64,000 bases of DNA from Avedoeria sp964651245 (lineage in GTDB: Bacteria; Chloroflexota; Anaerolineae; Epilineales; Epilineaceae): positions 1-64,000 of the forward strand of contig CAZYVI010000015.1 of NCBI GenBank assembly GCA_964651245.1, written 5' to 3'. The position numbers and the translations under genes were made by a program. The first letter of the stretch is position 1, and every line of letters starts with the position of its first letter. The notes below the pieces were generated by a model, which saw only the letters and a list, made by a program, of their open reading frames with translations, made no database searches and was not told the DNA's origin. This document shows positions 57,135 to 64,000 of the stretch, in pieces.

Positions 57135-59153
57135 ATGGCCCCGCCCCTGTCCGACTCGCCCCCTTCCGCTCCGGCCGCGCCCCCGCCCGCGCGTCGTGTC
57201 GTGACGTACGGCGGCCGCTCGCTGACGGCGGTGGCGCTCGCGCGGGCGGCGGCACAGCTGGCGGCGCGGTTGGCGGCGCTCGGCGTCGGGCCGGGCGACC
57301 GCGTCGTGACGCGCCTGGCCAACGCCGCCGCGCCGGTCGTGGCCGTCGATGCCTGCCGCCGGCTCGGGGCGGTCCTCGTGCCGTTGAACCCGCGCGCGCC
57401 GGCGATCGAGCTGGCCGGCCCTGCCGCGCGCGTCCGGCCGCGGGCGGCGCTCGTCGACGCCGGCGGTCCGCCGGACACCGTGGGCGCCGTCGTCGCCGCC
57501 GCGGGTGGGCGAGCGATGGCGGTCGACGCCTGGGGGACGGCCGTCGACGGGCGCGGCGCCCACGGCGCAGGCGGCGTCGAGGCCGCCGGCAGCACCGACG
57601 CCGCCGATCCTGTCACGGCCACGGCCACCGCGATTGCGGCTGCCCCGGTCCCCGTCGCCGCCGCCGACGCGACCGCCGCCGACACGGACGGCGCCGCCGC
57701 CTGGCCGTGGCCGGCGCCGCCCGACCCGACGGCGCCGCAGGCGATCGTCTTCACCTCGGGCACGAGCGGCGCGCCCAAGGGCGCCGTCCTGACGTGGGGC
57801 AACCAGCACGCCAGCTGGGCGGCGTCGCGGGCGCGGCTGGGGCATGGGCCCGACGACGTCTGGCTCGTCGCGCTGCCCCTGCACCACGTCGGCGGGCTGG
57901 CGATCGTGCTGCGGGCGGCGTTCGACGGCGCCGCCGTCGTCGTCCTGCCGCGCTTCGACGCCGCCGCGGTGGCCGACGCGATCGTCGGCGTCGGCGTGAG
58001 CCGGGTGTCGCTCGTGCCGTCGACGCTGCGGCCGGTGCTCGACGCCCTGACGGCGCGCGGGGTGGCGGAGGCCCCGCCGTCGCTGCGGACCGTGCTGCTG
58101 GGCGGCGGACCGCTGGCCGGCGCCCCGGTGGCCGAGGCGGTGGCGCGCGGCCTGCCGCTGGCCTTGACCTACGGCCTGACCGAGGCCGCCAGCCAGGTGG
58201 CCACCACCCGTCCCGGCTGGACGCCCGCCCTGCCGGCCGCCGCGCCGCCGCTCGACGGCGTCGCGGTCCGCGTAGCGCCGCCGGGTGCGCCCATCGAGTC
58301 GGGCACGTCCGGCAGCGCGGGCGACGTCGTCGAACGCGGCGGCGCATCCGGCGACGGGGACGGGGACGCGGACGACGCCCGCGCGCCCGTGGGCGAGATC
58401 CTGGTCCGCGGTGCCACCGTGTTCGCCGGCTACTGGGACGACCCCGCCGCCACGGCCCGCGCCTTGGCCGGCGGCTGGCTCCACACCGGCGACCTCGGCC
58501 GGCTCGACGCCGCCGGCCGCCTGACGGTCGTCGGCCGCGCCGACGACCGGATCACGACCGGCGGCGAGAGCGTCGATCCGACCGAGGTCGAGGCCGCGCT
58601 CGACGGCCATCCCGGCATCGGCGCGAGCTGCGTCGTGGGCGTGGCGGACGCCCGGTGGGGACAGGTCGTGGCGGCCGTCGTCGAGCCGCCGGCGGGCCGG
58701 CGGCCGGACGACGTGCCGGACGCGGCGGCGCTGCGGGCGTGGCTGGCCGGCCGGCTGGCCAGCCACAAGGTGCCGCGCCGCGTCGTCGCCGTGGCCGCGC
58801 TGCCGCGGACGCCGGCCGGCAAGGTGGCGCGCGGTGCGGCGAGACGGCTAGCCGAGCTCCACTTGGATGCCGCCGACCCTGCTGGCGATGACGTTGTAGA
58901 TGAACGCCTGGATCGCGCCGCCGACAAAGCCGATGACGCCGTAGATGAGCGGCATCGCGATGATCGCCCCGGCGCCGAACAGCAGGCCCAGCGCGGCGCC
59001 GCCCTCGTCGTTGGCGGCGGCGATGCTGGCGCCCAGCAGCGCGAACAGCGAGATGAACGCCCCGATGATCAGCCCGACGGCGGCCAGCAGGGCGCCGTAC
59101 ATCTTGGCGGCGGACAGGACGTCGATGCGTCGGATCGTGGTCACCTGCGGTAG
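57135..59153 (+). CDS. menE: o-Succinylbenzoate--CoA ligase with a C-terminal extension overlapping a convergent gene
   Basis: The product is 672 residues, far over the usual 450-500. It activates OSB to OSB-CoA. Adenylate-forming motifs: VFTSGTSGAPKGAV (about 205-218), TYGLTEAASQ, LHTGDLGRLD, GRADDRITTGGESVDPTEVEAAL and the catalytic lysine in PRTPAGKVARG (about 563-567). Standard homology ends near residue 572. After that there is no stop until 59153, and the last 100 residues are simply the other strand of the membrane-protein gene at 58848-59144. A low-complexity Ala/Asp/Thr insert (about 130-195) also adds length. Either the tail is really made, or a base error hides the true stop. Confidence 0.88.
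   Translation: MAPPLSDSPPSAPAAPPPARRVVTYGGRSLTAVALARAAAQLAARLAALGVGPGDRVVTRLANAAAPVVAVDACRRLGAVLVPLNPRAPAIELAGPAARVRPRAALVDAGGPPDTVGAVVAAAGGRAMAVDAWGTAVDGRGAHGAGGVEAAGSTDAADPVTATATAIAAAPVPVAAADATAADTDGAAAWPWPAPPDPTAPQAIVFTSGTSGAPKGAVLTWGNQHASWAASRARLGHGPDDVWLVALPLHHVGGLAIVLRAAFDGAAVVVLPRFDAAAVADAIVGVGVSRVSLVPSTLRPVLDALTARGVAEAPPSLRTVLLGGGPLAGAPVAEAVARGLPLALTYGLTEAASQVATTRPGWTPALPAAAPPLDGVAVRVAPPGAPIESGTSGSAGDVVERGGASGDGDGDADDARAPVGEILVRGATVFAGYWDDPAATARALAGGWLHTGDLGRLDAAGRLTVVGRADDRITTGGESVDPTEVEAALDGHPGIGASCVVGVADARWGQVVAAVVEPPAGRRPDDVPDAAALRAWLAGRLASHKVPRRVVAVAALPRTPAGKVARGAARRLAELHLDAADPAGDDVVDERLDRAADKADDAVDERHRDDRPGAEQQAQRGAALVVGGGDAGAQQREQRDERPDDQPDGGQQGAVHLGGGQDVDASDRGHLR
58848..59144 (-). 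CDS. Small membrane protein, DUF3566-like
   Basis: The product is 98 residues. A short basic start (TTIRRIDVLSAAKMYG) is followed by two long hydrophobic stretches, about 16-44 and 52-82, separated by a small polar loop (ANDEGG). It ends with NVIASRVGGIQVELG. The pattern of a 'VLSxxK' start, two to three helices and a terminal 'GGIxxEL' is shared by a widespread family of small membrane proteins that I place near DUF3566. The role is unknown. The GTG at 59144 has GAGGAG 9 nt upstream. Its whole coding region lies antisense to the tail of menE. Confidence 0.7.
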   Translation of the reverse strand: MTTIRRIDVLSAAKMYGALLAAVGLIIGAFISLFALLGASIAAANDEGGAALGLLFGAGAIIAMPLIYGVIGFVGGAIQAFIYNVIASRVGGIQVELG

Positions 59154-59295
59154 CTCCTCGTGCTGTGCGCGCCGGGACGGTGGCGCGGCCGGATTCTAGG
59201 CCGCGCCGGGCGGCGCGAACAGTCGGCCGCCGGCCACCGGCATCGCCCACCGCCGTCGCCCGCCGCCGACTGCCGTGGAACCTGGGTGTTTCGGC

Positions 59296-59301
59296 TAGGG
59301 T
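59296..59301 (+). promoter_or_regulatory. Possible -10 box (TAGGGT) for the lipoprotein gene
   Basis: TAGGGT precedes a leader of about 29 nt ending in a GAGGAG ribosome site 6 nt before the ATG at 59337. The separation from the divergent membrane-protein gene (59145-59336) is 192 nt, which shows nothing else. Confidence 0.3.
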
Positions 59302-59336
59302 AGTGCTGGTCAATACCGTGCCCCGAGGAGCCCATC

Positions 59337-60296
59337 ATGCGCCGCCCGAGACCGCTCGACCGAATCGCCGCTGCCTGTGCCATCGCCGTCCCCTTGCTGC
59401 TCGCCGCCTGCACCGCCCAGAGCGAGCGCTTGGGCGGCGCGGCGCTGCCGCAGGGCGCCGATACGGCGGCCGTGACCCCCCCCGACGCCGCCGCGGCGCC
59501 GGCCGACAACGGCGCGCCTGCGGCCGACGTCGATGCCGCCGCGAGCGCCGGCGTGGCGCCCGCCGGTGACGCGCCTACGACGGCCGACGACCCAGCGTCC
59601 GTCGATGCCATCGACCCGGCCGCCGCCGACCCCCAGGCCGTCGCCGCGACGGCGTCCGATCCGGCCCTGGGCCCCCTCGTGACCGCGGCCAACGTCCACT
59701 GGCTGCGCATCGTGCCGGTGCTCCGGACGGCCACCGCCGGCCAGTCGCCCGCGGCCCTCGTCGACGCCGCCGCGTTTGCCTCCGACGGCCTGCTGGCGGT
59801 GGCCGTCGCCCCGGCCGACGGGGTCGCCGCGCAGACGGCGGCGCAGCTCGACCGCGGCGCAGCCGTCGGCTACGTGGCCCTCGCCGTGTGCTGCCGACCT
59901 CTACCGACACCGGCGCCGATCATCCGGCTGCCCAACAGCGCCGACCCGCTCGCCGCGCCCGCCGTGACCGAGGCGCCGCCGCTGCCGACGCGGCCGTGCT
60001 GCCTGGCGGCGTCGGTGCCGAACGGCGTGTTCCGCGTCGTGGTGCGGCAGGCCGCCGAGGGTCCCGTCAAGTCCGGCGGCGGCAGCAACCAGACGAAGAT
60101 CCTGCTGCGCACGTTCGTCGCCGATCTCACCGACGCCGGCGGGCGCGTCGTCGAGAGCTGGCCGGCCGTGGTGAGCGAGGAGCCCACCGTCGCCGCCACG
60201 CCGTGGGCCGGTGTGGCGCTCGATCGCGGCGGGCCGGTGACGGTGCGCTTCCACGCCGGCCGCTGGAAGATCGAGGCCAGCCGCATCATCCCGTGA
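59337..60296 (+). CDS. Putative lipoprotein of unknown function
   Basis: The product is 319 residues with no recognised family. A lipobox LLAAC (Cys25) follows a hydrophobic signal (IAAACAIAVPLLLA), so it should be lipid-anchored. Residues 35-115 are Ala/Asp/Pro-rich and disordered. The folded part has a CCRPLP motif near 182 and RPCCLAASVPNGVFRV near 220, two Cys pairs that may bind metal or form disulfides. It ends in a beta-rich segment (TVRFHAGRWKIEASRII). GAGGAG lies 6 nt before the ATG. Its end overlaps the convergent thioesterase gene by 11 nt. Confidence 0.65.
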   Translation: MRRPRPLDRIAAACAIAVPLLLAACTAQSERLGGAALPQGADTAAVTPPDAAAAPADNGAPAADVDAAASAGVAPAGDAPTTADDPASVDAIDPAAADPQAVAATASDPALGPLVTAANVHWLRIVPVLRTATAGQSPAALVDAAAFASDGLLAVAVAPADGVAAQTAAQLDRGAAVGYVALAVCCRPLPTPAPIIRLPNSADPLAAPAVTEAPPLPTRPCCLAASVPNGVFRVVVRQAAEGPVKSGGGSNQTKILLRTFVADLTDAGGRVVESWPAVVSEEPTVAATPWAGVALDRGGPVTVRFHAGRWKIEASRIIP

Positions 60297-60732
60297 CGCG
60301 GCGACGGCGGAGCGCTTCGCCCACGGCGTCGGGCAGCGGTGCCGGGGCGAAGCGGCCGTCGGCGGCCGCGGCGGTGTGGACGAACGTGATGCGCGCCGCG
60401 GCGCGCACGTCGTCCGGCCGCCCAGCCGCCGACATCGCCATGTCGAGACGGAAACTCGACCGCCCGACCGCGCCGACGCAGACGGTGACATCGACGTCGT
60501 CGCCGGCCCAGACGGGCGCGAGGTGGTCGACCTCGACGCGGCGGATCGGCGTCGAGCGTTCGGCCTGGCCGAACCAGGCGGCGTAGTCGAAGCCGATCTC
60601 GGCCACGAAGCCCTCGTAGGCTGACTGCCAGAACTCGGCGTAGCGGCCGAAGAACAGGACGCCGGCCGGATCGGCCTGGTGGAAGGCGACCCGGCCGCGC
60701 AGGACGTACGGAGCGGGCTGGGCCGCGGCCAA
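60286..60732 (-). CDS. 4HBT-type hotdog acyl-CoA thioesterase, candidate DHNA-CoA hydrolase
   Basis: The product is 148 residues with the hotdog fold. The signature VAFHQADPAGVLFFGRYAEFWQSAYEGF carries the conserved Asp-x-x-Gly of 4-hydroxybenzoyl-CoA-type thioesterases, and IRRVEVDHLAPVWAGDDVDV is the second strand pair. Cyanobacterial and plant DHNA-CoA thioesterases belong to this same group. The gene is near a men operon that otherwise lacks this step, so I propose it hydrolyses DHNA-CoA. Other acyl-CoA substrates are possible. No ATG or GTG fits the homology start, so the TTG at 60732 is assumed. It lies 5 nt beyond the DAHP synthase stop and has no good ribosome site, suggesting co-translation. 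Confidence 0.75.
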   Translation of the reverse strand: MAAAQPAPYVLRGRVAFHQADPAGVLFFGRYAEFWQSAYEGFVAEIGFDYAAWFGQAERSTPIRRVEVDHLAPVWAGDDVDVTVCVGAVGRSSFRLDMAMSAAGRPDDVRAAARITFVHTAAAADGRFAPAPLPDAVGEALRRRRVTG

Positions 60733-60737
60733 CGCGC

Positions 60738-61853
60738 TCAGGCCCGCGCGCCGACGCGCGGCGACAGCAGCGTCCGCCCGCAGGCCGCCGCCAGGGTGCC
60801 GAGGCGCGCCGTCAGCTCGCCGAGCTCGTGCGGCCGGATCGCCTGGTCGCCGTCCGACAGCGCCAGGTGGGGCGCCGGATGGACCTCGACCAGGATGCCG
60901 TCGGCGCCGGCCGCCAGCGCGGCGCAGGCCATCGGCGCCACCAGCGCCGGCTCGCCGGTGGCGTGCGACGGGTCGACGATCACCGGCAGGTGGGTCTCGC
61001 GCTTGGCGAGCGCCATCGACGCCAGGTCGAGCGTGAAGCGGGTGCCTGGGTTGAAGGTGCGGATGCCGCGCTCGACCAGGATGACCTGGTCGTTGCCGCC
61101 CACCAGCAGGTACTCGGCCGCCAGCAGCCACTCCTCGACCGTCGCGGCGAAGCCGCGCTTGAGGACGACCGGCTTGTCGACGTCGGACAGCGCCTTGAGC
61201 AGCTCGATGTTCTGCATGTTGCGCGCCCCCACCTGGAAGGCGTCCACGTGGGGGTACATCGCCTCGATCATGTCGACGGCCAGGATCTCGCTCACCACCG
61301 GCAGGCCGGTGGCGGCGCGCGCCGCCGACAGCCACTCGAGCGCCATCGTGCCGTGGCCCTGGAAGCGGTACGGGCTCGAGCGCGGCTTGAACGCCCCGCC
61401 GCGCAGCGCCACGGCCCCGTTCGCCGCGCACGCCCGCGCCGCCTGAACGATGCCGTCGGCGCTCTCGACGGCGCACGGGCCGGCGATCACGGCGAAGCCC
61501 TCGCCGCCGAACGGCACGCCGCCGACCGTGACGACGGTGCCCGCCGGCTGCACCTCGCGCCGCGCCAACCGGTACGGCGTGTCGGGCAGGAAGACCCGCT
61601 CGACGGCGCGGTCGTGGCCGATGAGCTCGTCGAGCCGCGCCACCGCGACGTCGGCCAACAGGATCACCCCCGGACCGACGTCGTAGACCGACGCCTCGAC
61701 GCCGGCGCCGCGCAGCTGCTCGACCAGGCGCCGGACGTCGCGCTCGACGGCCTCGGGCGCCACGACGGCCAGCGCGATGCCGCGCGGCTCGCCGGCGGCG
61801 CGCTCGGGGCGGGCGGCGGCCGTACCGCCGCGCAGGCTGAGGAGGTCGTTCAC
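60738..61853 (-). CDS. aroF: 3-deoxy-7-phosphoheptulonate synthase
   Basis: The product is 371 residues. It condenses phosphoenolpyruvate and erythrose-4-phosphate, the first shikimate step. The N-terminal 95 residues form a ferredoxin-like regulatory domain, as in Thermotoga-type DAHP synthases. The catalytic barrel has FAVIAGPCAVESADG, LRGGAFKPRSSPYRFQG, QVGARNMQNIELL, VLKRGFAATVEEWLLAAEY and VIVDPSHATGE. The N-terminal domain is the usual site of feedback control by tyrosine or similar. The GTG at 61853 has AGGAG 6 nt upstream. The thioesterase gene follows at 5 nt. Confidence 0.95.
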   Translation of the reverse strand: MNDLLSLRGGTAAARPERAAGEPRGIALAVVAPEAVERDVRRLVEQLRGAGVEASVYDVGPGVILLADVAVARLDELIGHDRAVERVFLPDTPYRLARREVQPAGTVVTVGGVPFGGEGFAVIAGPCAVESADGIVQAARACAANGAVALRGGAFKPRSSPYRFQGHGTMALEWLSAARAATGLPVVSEILAVDMIEAMYPHVDAFQVGARNMQNIELLKALSDVDKPVVLKRGFAATVEEWLLAAEYLLVGGNDQVILVERGIRTFNPGTRFTLDLASMALAKRETHLPVIVDPSHATGEPALVAPMACAALAAGADGILVEVHPAPHLALSDGDQAIRPHELGELTARLGTLAAACGRTLLSPRVGARA

Positions 61854-61928
61854 ACCGTGCTCCTGCGGCGCCGGCCCTGGGACGCGCGGAGGGCGAAGAT
61901 CCTCGCGCCGGCCGGTGCGCGCCGATCA

Positions 61929-61934
61929 ACTATA
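61929..61934 (-). promoter_or_regulatory. Probable -10 box (TATAGT) for aroF
   Basis: TATAGT on the minus strand (five of six to consensus) would start transcription near 61922, leaving a leader of about 69 nt before the GTG at 61853. The rest of 61935-62056 up to the YbaK stop is G/C-rich and shows nothing recognisable. No leader peptide with aromatic codons is apparent. Confidence 0.45.
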
Positions 61935-62056
61935 GTGCGATGCAAGGTAGCGGGCAAGCAGCGCATCGGCGGCACCAGGCCGTCGAACCGGCGAGCCGTC
62001 GCGCCGCCGTCCATCGAACCGCCCCTCGTCCGGCCGCCCCCAACGTCCCACCGCCG

Positions 62057-62542
62057 TCACGGCTCGCCGGCGCCGAGGCCCTCGACCCAGCGCGCCCCGG
62101 TGGCGCGCGCCAGGTCGGCCGGCGCCAGCGCCAGGTTCAGGCCGCGCTGGCCGGCGCTGACGAACATGCGCTCGCCCGCGCCCGCCGCGGCGTCGATGAC
62201 GACGTCGAAGGCGCCGGGGCGCACCGCCAGGGCGCTGATGCCGCCCACCTGCAGCCCGGTCAGGCGCTCGGCGTCGGCGTGGCTGGCCAGCTGGAGGCGC
62301 TTCTCGCCCAGCGCCGCCGCCAGCCGCTTGAGGTCGAGCTGGCGGTCGGCGGCGACGATCGCCAGGATCGGCCGGCCGGCCGGCCGGACCACGACCAGGG
62401 TCTTGCACACCACCGCCGCCGGCACGCCGAGCGCGGCGGCCACCTCGGCGGCGTCGCGCAGCGCGCTCGGGTAGGCGTGCGCGTCGTAGCCGATCCCGGC
62501 CGCCTCGAGGCGGCGCATGGCGAGGGTCTTGGGCGCCGACAT
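62057..62542 (-). CDS. ybaK: YbaK/EbsC-type aminoacyl-tRNA deacylase
   Basis: The product is 161 residues, a complete YbaK domain. It hydrolyses mischarged tRNA, typically Cys-tRNA(Pro). The pattern includes KTLAMRRLEAAGIGYDAHAYP, AAVVCKTLVV with the conserved lysine, KRLAAALGEKRLQLA and VGGISALAVRPGAF. The C-terminal MFVSAGQRGLNLALAPADLARATGA is likewise typical. The ATG has an AGGAGG site. It is divergent from fdhD across 67 nt. Confidence 0.92.
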   Translation of the reverse strand: MSAPKTLAMRRLEAAGIGYDAHAYPSALRDAAEVAAALGVPAAVVCKTLVVVRPAGRPILAIVAADRQLDLKRLAAALGEKRLQLASHADAERLTGLQVGGISALAVRPGAFDVVIDAAAGAGERMFVSAGQRGLNLALAPADLARATGARWVEGLGAGEP

Positions 62543-62561
62543 CCGACCTCCTGGCGGGTGC

Positions 62562-62567
62562 TATCAT
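62562..62567 (+). promoter_or_regulatory. Probable -10 box (TATCAT) for fdhD
   Basis: TATCAT, the same hexamer as in the lrp promoter, would start transcription near 62574 and give a 36-nt leader with GAGG 6 nt before the ATG at 62610. No -35 match is evident. Confidence 0.4.
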
Positions 62568-62609
62568 CGTGCCGTCGCCGGCCGTCCGCAAGCCGCGCCG
62601 AGGCCAACC

Positions 62610-63659
62610 ATGCCCCGATCGACCGCCCAGCCCGCCCGCCCGCCCGCGGCCCAGGCCGTCCCGCCCGCGCCGCGCCGCGCGATGGGCGGCGGCGCAGCGG
62701 GCGGCGCCGGCGTCCGTCGCGTCGACGACATGGACCACGACGACGGCGCGGCGGCCGTCGATCGCCGCTGGGTGCGGCGCACGGCGCTCGACGGCGCCAC
62801 CGCCCGGTCGGGCCGCGACGTCGTGGCCGTGGAAGAGCCGCTCGAGATCCGGCTGGCGGTCGGGGCGCTCGACCCGGCGCCCACCTCCGTGGCGGTGACG
62901 ATGCGCACGCCGGGCGCCGACGTCGAGCTGGCGCTGGGCTTCCTGTTCGCCGAGGGCATCCTCGCCGGCGCCGACGACGTGCTCCACGCCGGCCACTGCC
63001 TCGATCCCGATCCAGGCGAGGGGCAGCGCGGCAACGTCGTGACCGTCACGCTGCGCGAGGGTCGCCGCGTCGACCTGGCGCCGCTGGCGCGCCACTTCAC
63101 GGTCTCGAGCGCCTGCGGCGTCTGCGGCAAGGCGGGGCTCGACCAGCTGGCGGCGCGCGGCGTCGGCCCCGTCGGCGACGGCGCGCCGCCGCTGCGGCTC
63201 GCCGCCGAGGTGCTCTACGCCCTACCGGACCGGCTGCGCGCCGCCCAGGCCGCGTTCGACGCCACCGGCGGCCTCCACGCCGCCGCCCTGTTCGACGCCG
63301 CCGGCGCCCGGCTGGCGCTGCGCGAGGACGTCGGGCGCCACAACGCGCTCGACAAGCTCGTCGGCTGGGCGCTGCAGGCCGGTCGGCTGCCGCTGGCGGG
63401 CCACATCGTCCTCGTCAGCGGCCGCGCCAGCTACGAGCTGGTCCAGAAGTGCGCCGTGGCCGGCGTGACCGTCCTGGCCGCCGTCGGCGCGCCGAGCAGC
63501 CTGGCGATCGAGACGGCCGCCGCGTTCGGGCTGACGCTGGCCGGCTTCGTCCGCGGCCGGCGCGCCAACGTCTACACCGGCGCCGAGCGGATCGTCGGCG
63601 CCGCATCGTCGGCGTCCGGCGCCGCCGTCCCCGCCGCGGTCCCCGACGCCGCGGGCTGA
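62610..63659 (+). CDS. fdhD: Formate dehydrogenase accessory sulfurtransferase FdhD
   Basis: The product is 349 residues, longer than the usual 260-280. FdhD transfers sulfur from a cysteine desulfurase to the molybdenum/tungsten-bisPGD cofactor of formate dehydrogenase and related oxidoreductases. The sulfur-carrying CxxC is SACGVCGKAGLDQL (C169, C172). Other patterns: EEPLEIRLAVG, ALGFLFAEGIL, GGLHAAALFDAAGARLALREDVGRHNALDK (shown in parts) and VLVSGRASYELVQKCAVAG. The first 50 residues are Ala/Pro/Gly-rich and unconserved; an internal ATG at codon 41 is an alternative start. No formate dehydrogenase gene is within the window, so the client enzyme is unknown. Confidence 0.92.
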   Translation: MPRSTAQPARPPAAQAVPPAPRRAMGGGAAGGAGVRRVDDMDHDDGAAAVDRRWVRRTALDGATARSGRDVVAVEEPLEIRLAVGALDPAPTSVAVTMRTPGADVELALGFLFAEGILAGADDVLHAGHCLDPDPGEGQRGNVVTVTLREGRRVDLAPLARHFTVSSACGVCGKAGLDQLAARGVGPVGDGAPPLRLAAEVLYALPDRLRAAQAAFDATGGLHAAALFDAAGARLALREDVGRHNALDKLVGWALQAGRLPLAGHIVLVSGRASYELVQKCAVAGVTVLAAVGAPSSLAIETAAAFGLTLAGFVRGRRANVYTGAERIVGAASSASGAAVPAAVPDAAG

Positions 63660-63694
63660 TCCGCCGCCGCACCGGCCCCGAGGAGGCTCTCGCC

Positions 63695-64000
63695 ATGGCC
63701 GACGACCTCGACGACCGCGCCCGCGCGGCGGTCCACCCTGTCGCCCGCCGCGTCGCTCGCCCGCGGCCGGCCGGCTGGCGCACGCCGTGGGGGCTCGCGT
63801 TCGCCGTCGCCGGCCTGGCCGTCGCCGTGGCGAGCGCGGGGCCGGCCGCCGCGGCCGACACCGCCGCCGCCGATCGCAGCTACCTGCTGCTGGGCGTCCA
63901 GTTCGTCCAGTCGAGCCCGGGCTCGGTGCCGGGACCGGTCGTGCCGTTCGGCGACGCCTTTCCGGTCGTGCTGGGCGGCGAGGGGGAGCGGCGGATGCCG
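63695..64000 (+). CDS. N-terminal part of a secreted protein (runs off the window)
   Basis: Only the first 102 codons are present, open to the last base. AGGAGG lies 8 nt before the ATG. The product has a long basic N-region (about 1-32), a hydrophobic core (LAFAVAGLAVAVASAGPAAAA, about 35-54, shown in part) and probable signal peptidase cleavage after AAA. The mature start SYLLLGVQFVQSSPGSV shows no recognised domain. It is 35 nt after fdhD, so may share its transcript. Confidence 0.6.
   Translation, partial: MADDLDDRARAAVHPVARRVARPRPAGWRTPWGLAFAVAGLAVAVASAGPAAAADTAAADRSYLLLGVQFVQSSPGSVPGPVVPFGDAFPVVLGGEGERRMP

Overview
This is a very GC-rich bacterial window (hand counts of single 60-base lines give about 75% or more in most genes) that most resembles Chloroflexota of the Anaerolineae/Ardenticatenia kind. 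The lineage call is an inference. It rests on many secreted proteins with Thr/Pro-rich (TPTPT) linkers and a short 'LPLxxR' block, on an ECF sigma factor paired with a DUF5667-like membrane partner, and on LVIVD-type propeller proteins. I see no rRNA, tRNA, CRISPR array, transposase or integrase. Coding is dense, with many 4-nt GTGA or ATGA stop/start overlaps. At least five genes look leaderless, with a -10 box 6-7 nt before the start codon.

Layout. 1-4181: a terminator, an LVIVD propeller membrane protein, and a sigma/anti-sigma-like pair. 4242-7000 (minus): XRE regulator, homogentisate dioxygenase and 4-hydroxyphenylpyruvate dioxygenase, the tyrosine degradation branch. 7183-12478 (plus): fmt, a small P/T-rich secreted protein, lipB, a gluzincin-like metallopeptidase and nadE. 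12534-16853 (minus): a 1439-residue two-propeller secreted protein. 16994-24240 (plus): a compact five-gene run of FG-GAP/ASPIC lipoprotein, TPR lipoprotein, SGNH protein, MBOAT acyltransferase and second SGNH protein, probably a surface-glycan acylation locus. 24237-25951 (minus): aroQ and rocD. 26252-29887 (plus): a CARDB surface protein, then a leaderless Lrp regulator coupled to an aminotransferase. 29883-30073: palindromic repeats. 30088-34740 (minus): fused aroK-aroB, aroC, aroE and a cyclophilin. 34850-42232 (minus): a propeller-like membrane protein, a cyclase-NTPase-FGE-fold fusion and a secreted propeller/CBM-like protein. 42358-44586 (plus): a membrane-tethered alpha/beta hydrolase. 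44590-45480: an island of clearly lower GC with one methyltransferase. 45544-49629 (minus): aroA, a 67-residue small protein and a GT39-type membrane glycosyltransferase. 49730-59153 (plus): menF-D-H-B-A-C-E. 58848-64000: a small membrane protein antisense to the end of menE, a lipoprotein, a hotdog thioesterase, DAHP synthase, a YbaK deacylase, fdhD and a truncated secreted protein.

How the genes work together. All seven shikimate steps are encoded here, though scattered: aroF, aroB (fused), aroQ, aroE, aroK (fused), aroA and aroC. The chorismate they make feeds the o-succinylbenzoate menaquinone pathway, which is complete here up to demethylmenaquinone if the hotdog protein at 60286-60732 is the DHNA-CoA thioesterase. 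The final C-methyltransferase (MenG/UbiE) is not recognised. Downstream, tyrosine can be broken down through HPPD and homogentisate dioxygenase, and Lrp and XRE regulators sit beside these aromatic genes. The rest of the window is mainly envelope biology: secreted propellers, glycan O-acylation, surface proteases and a large signalling fusion.
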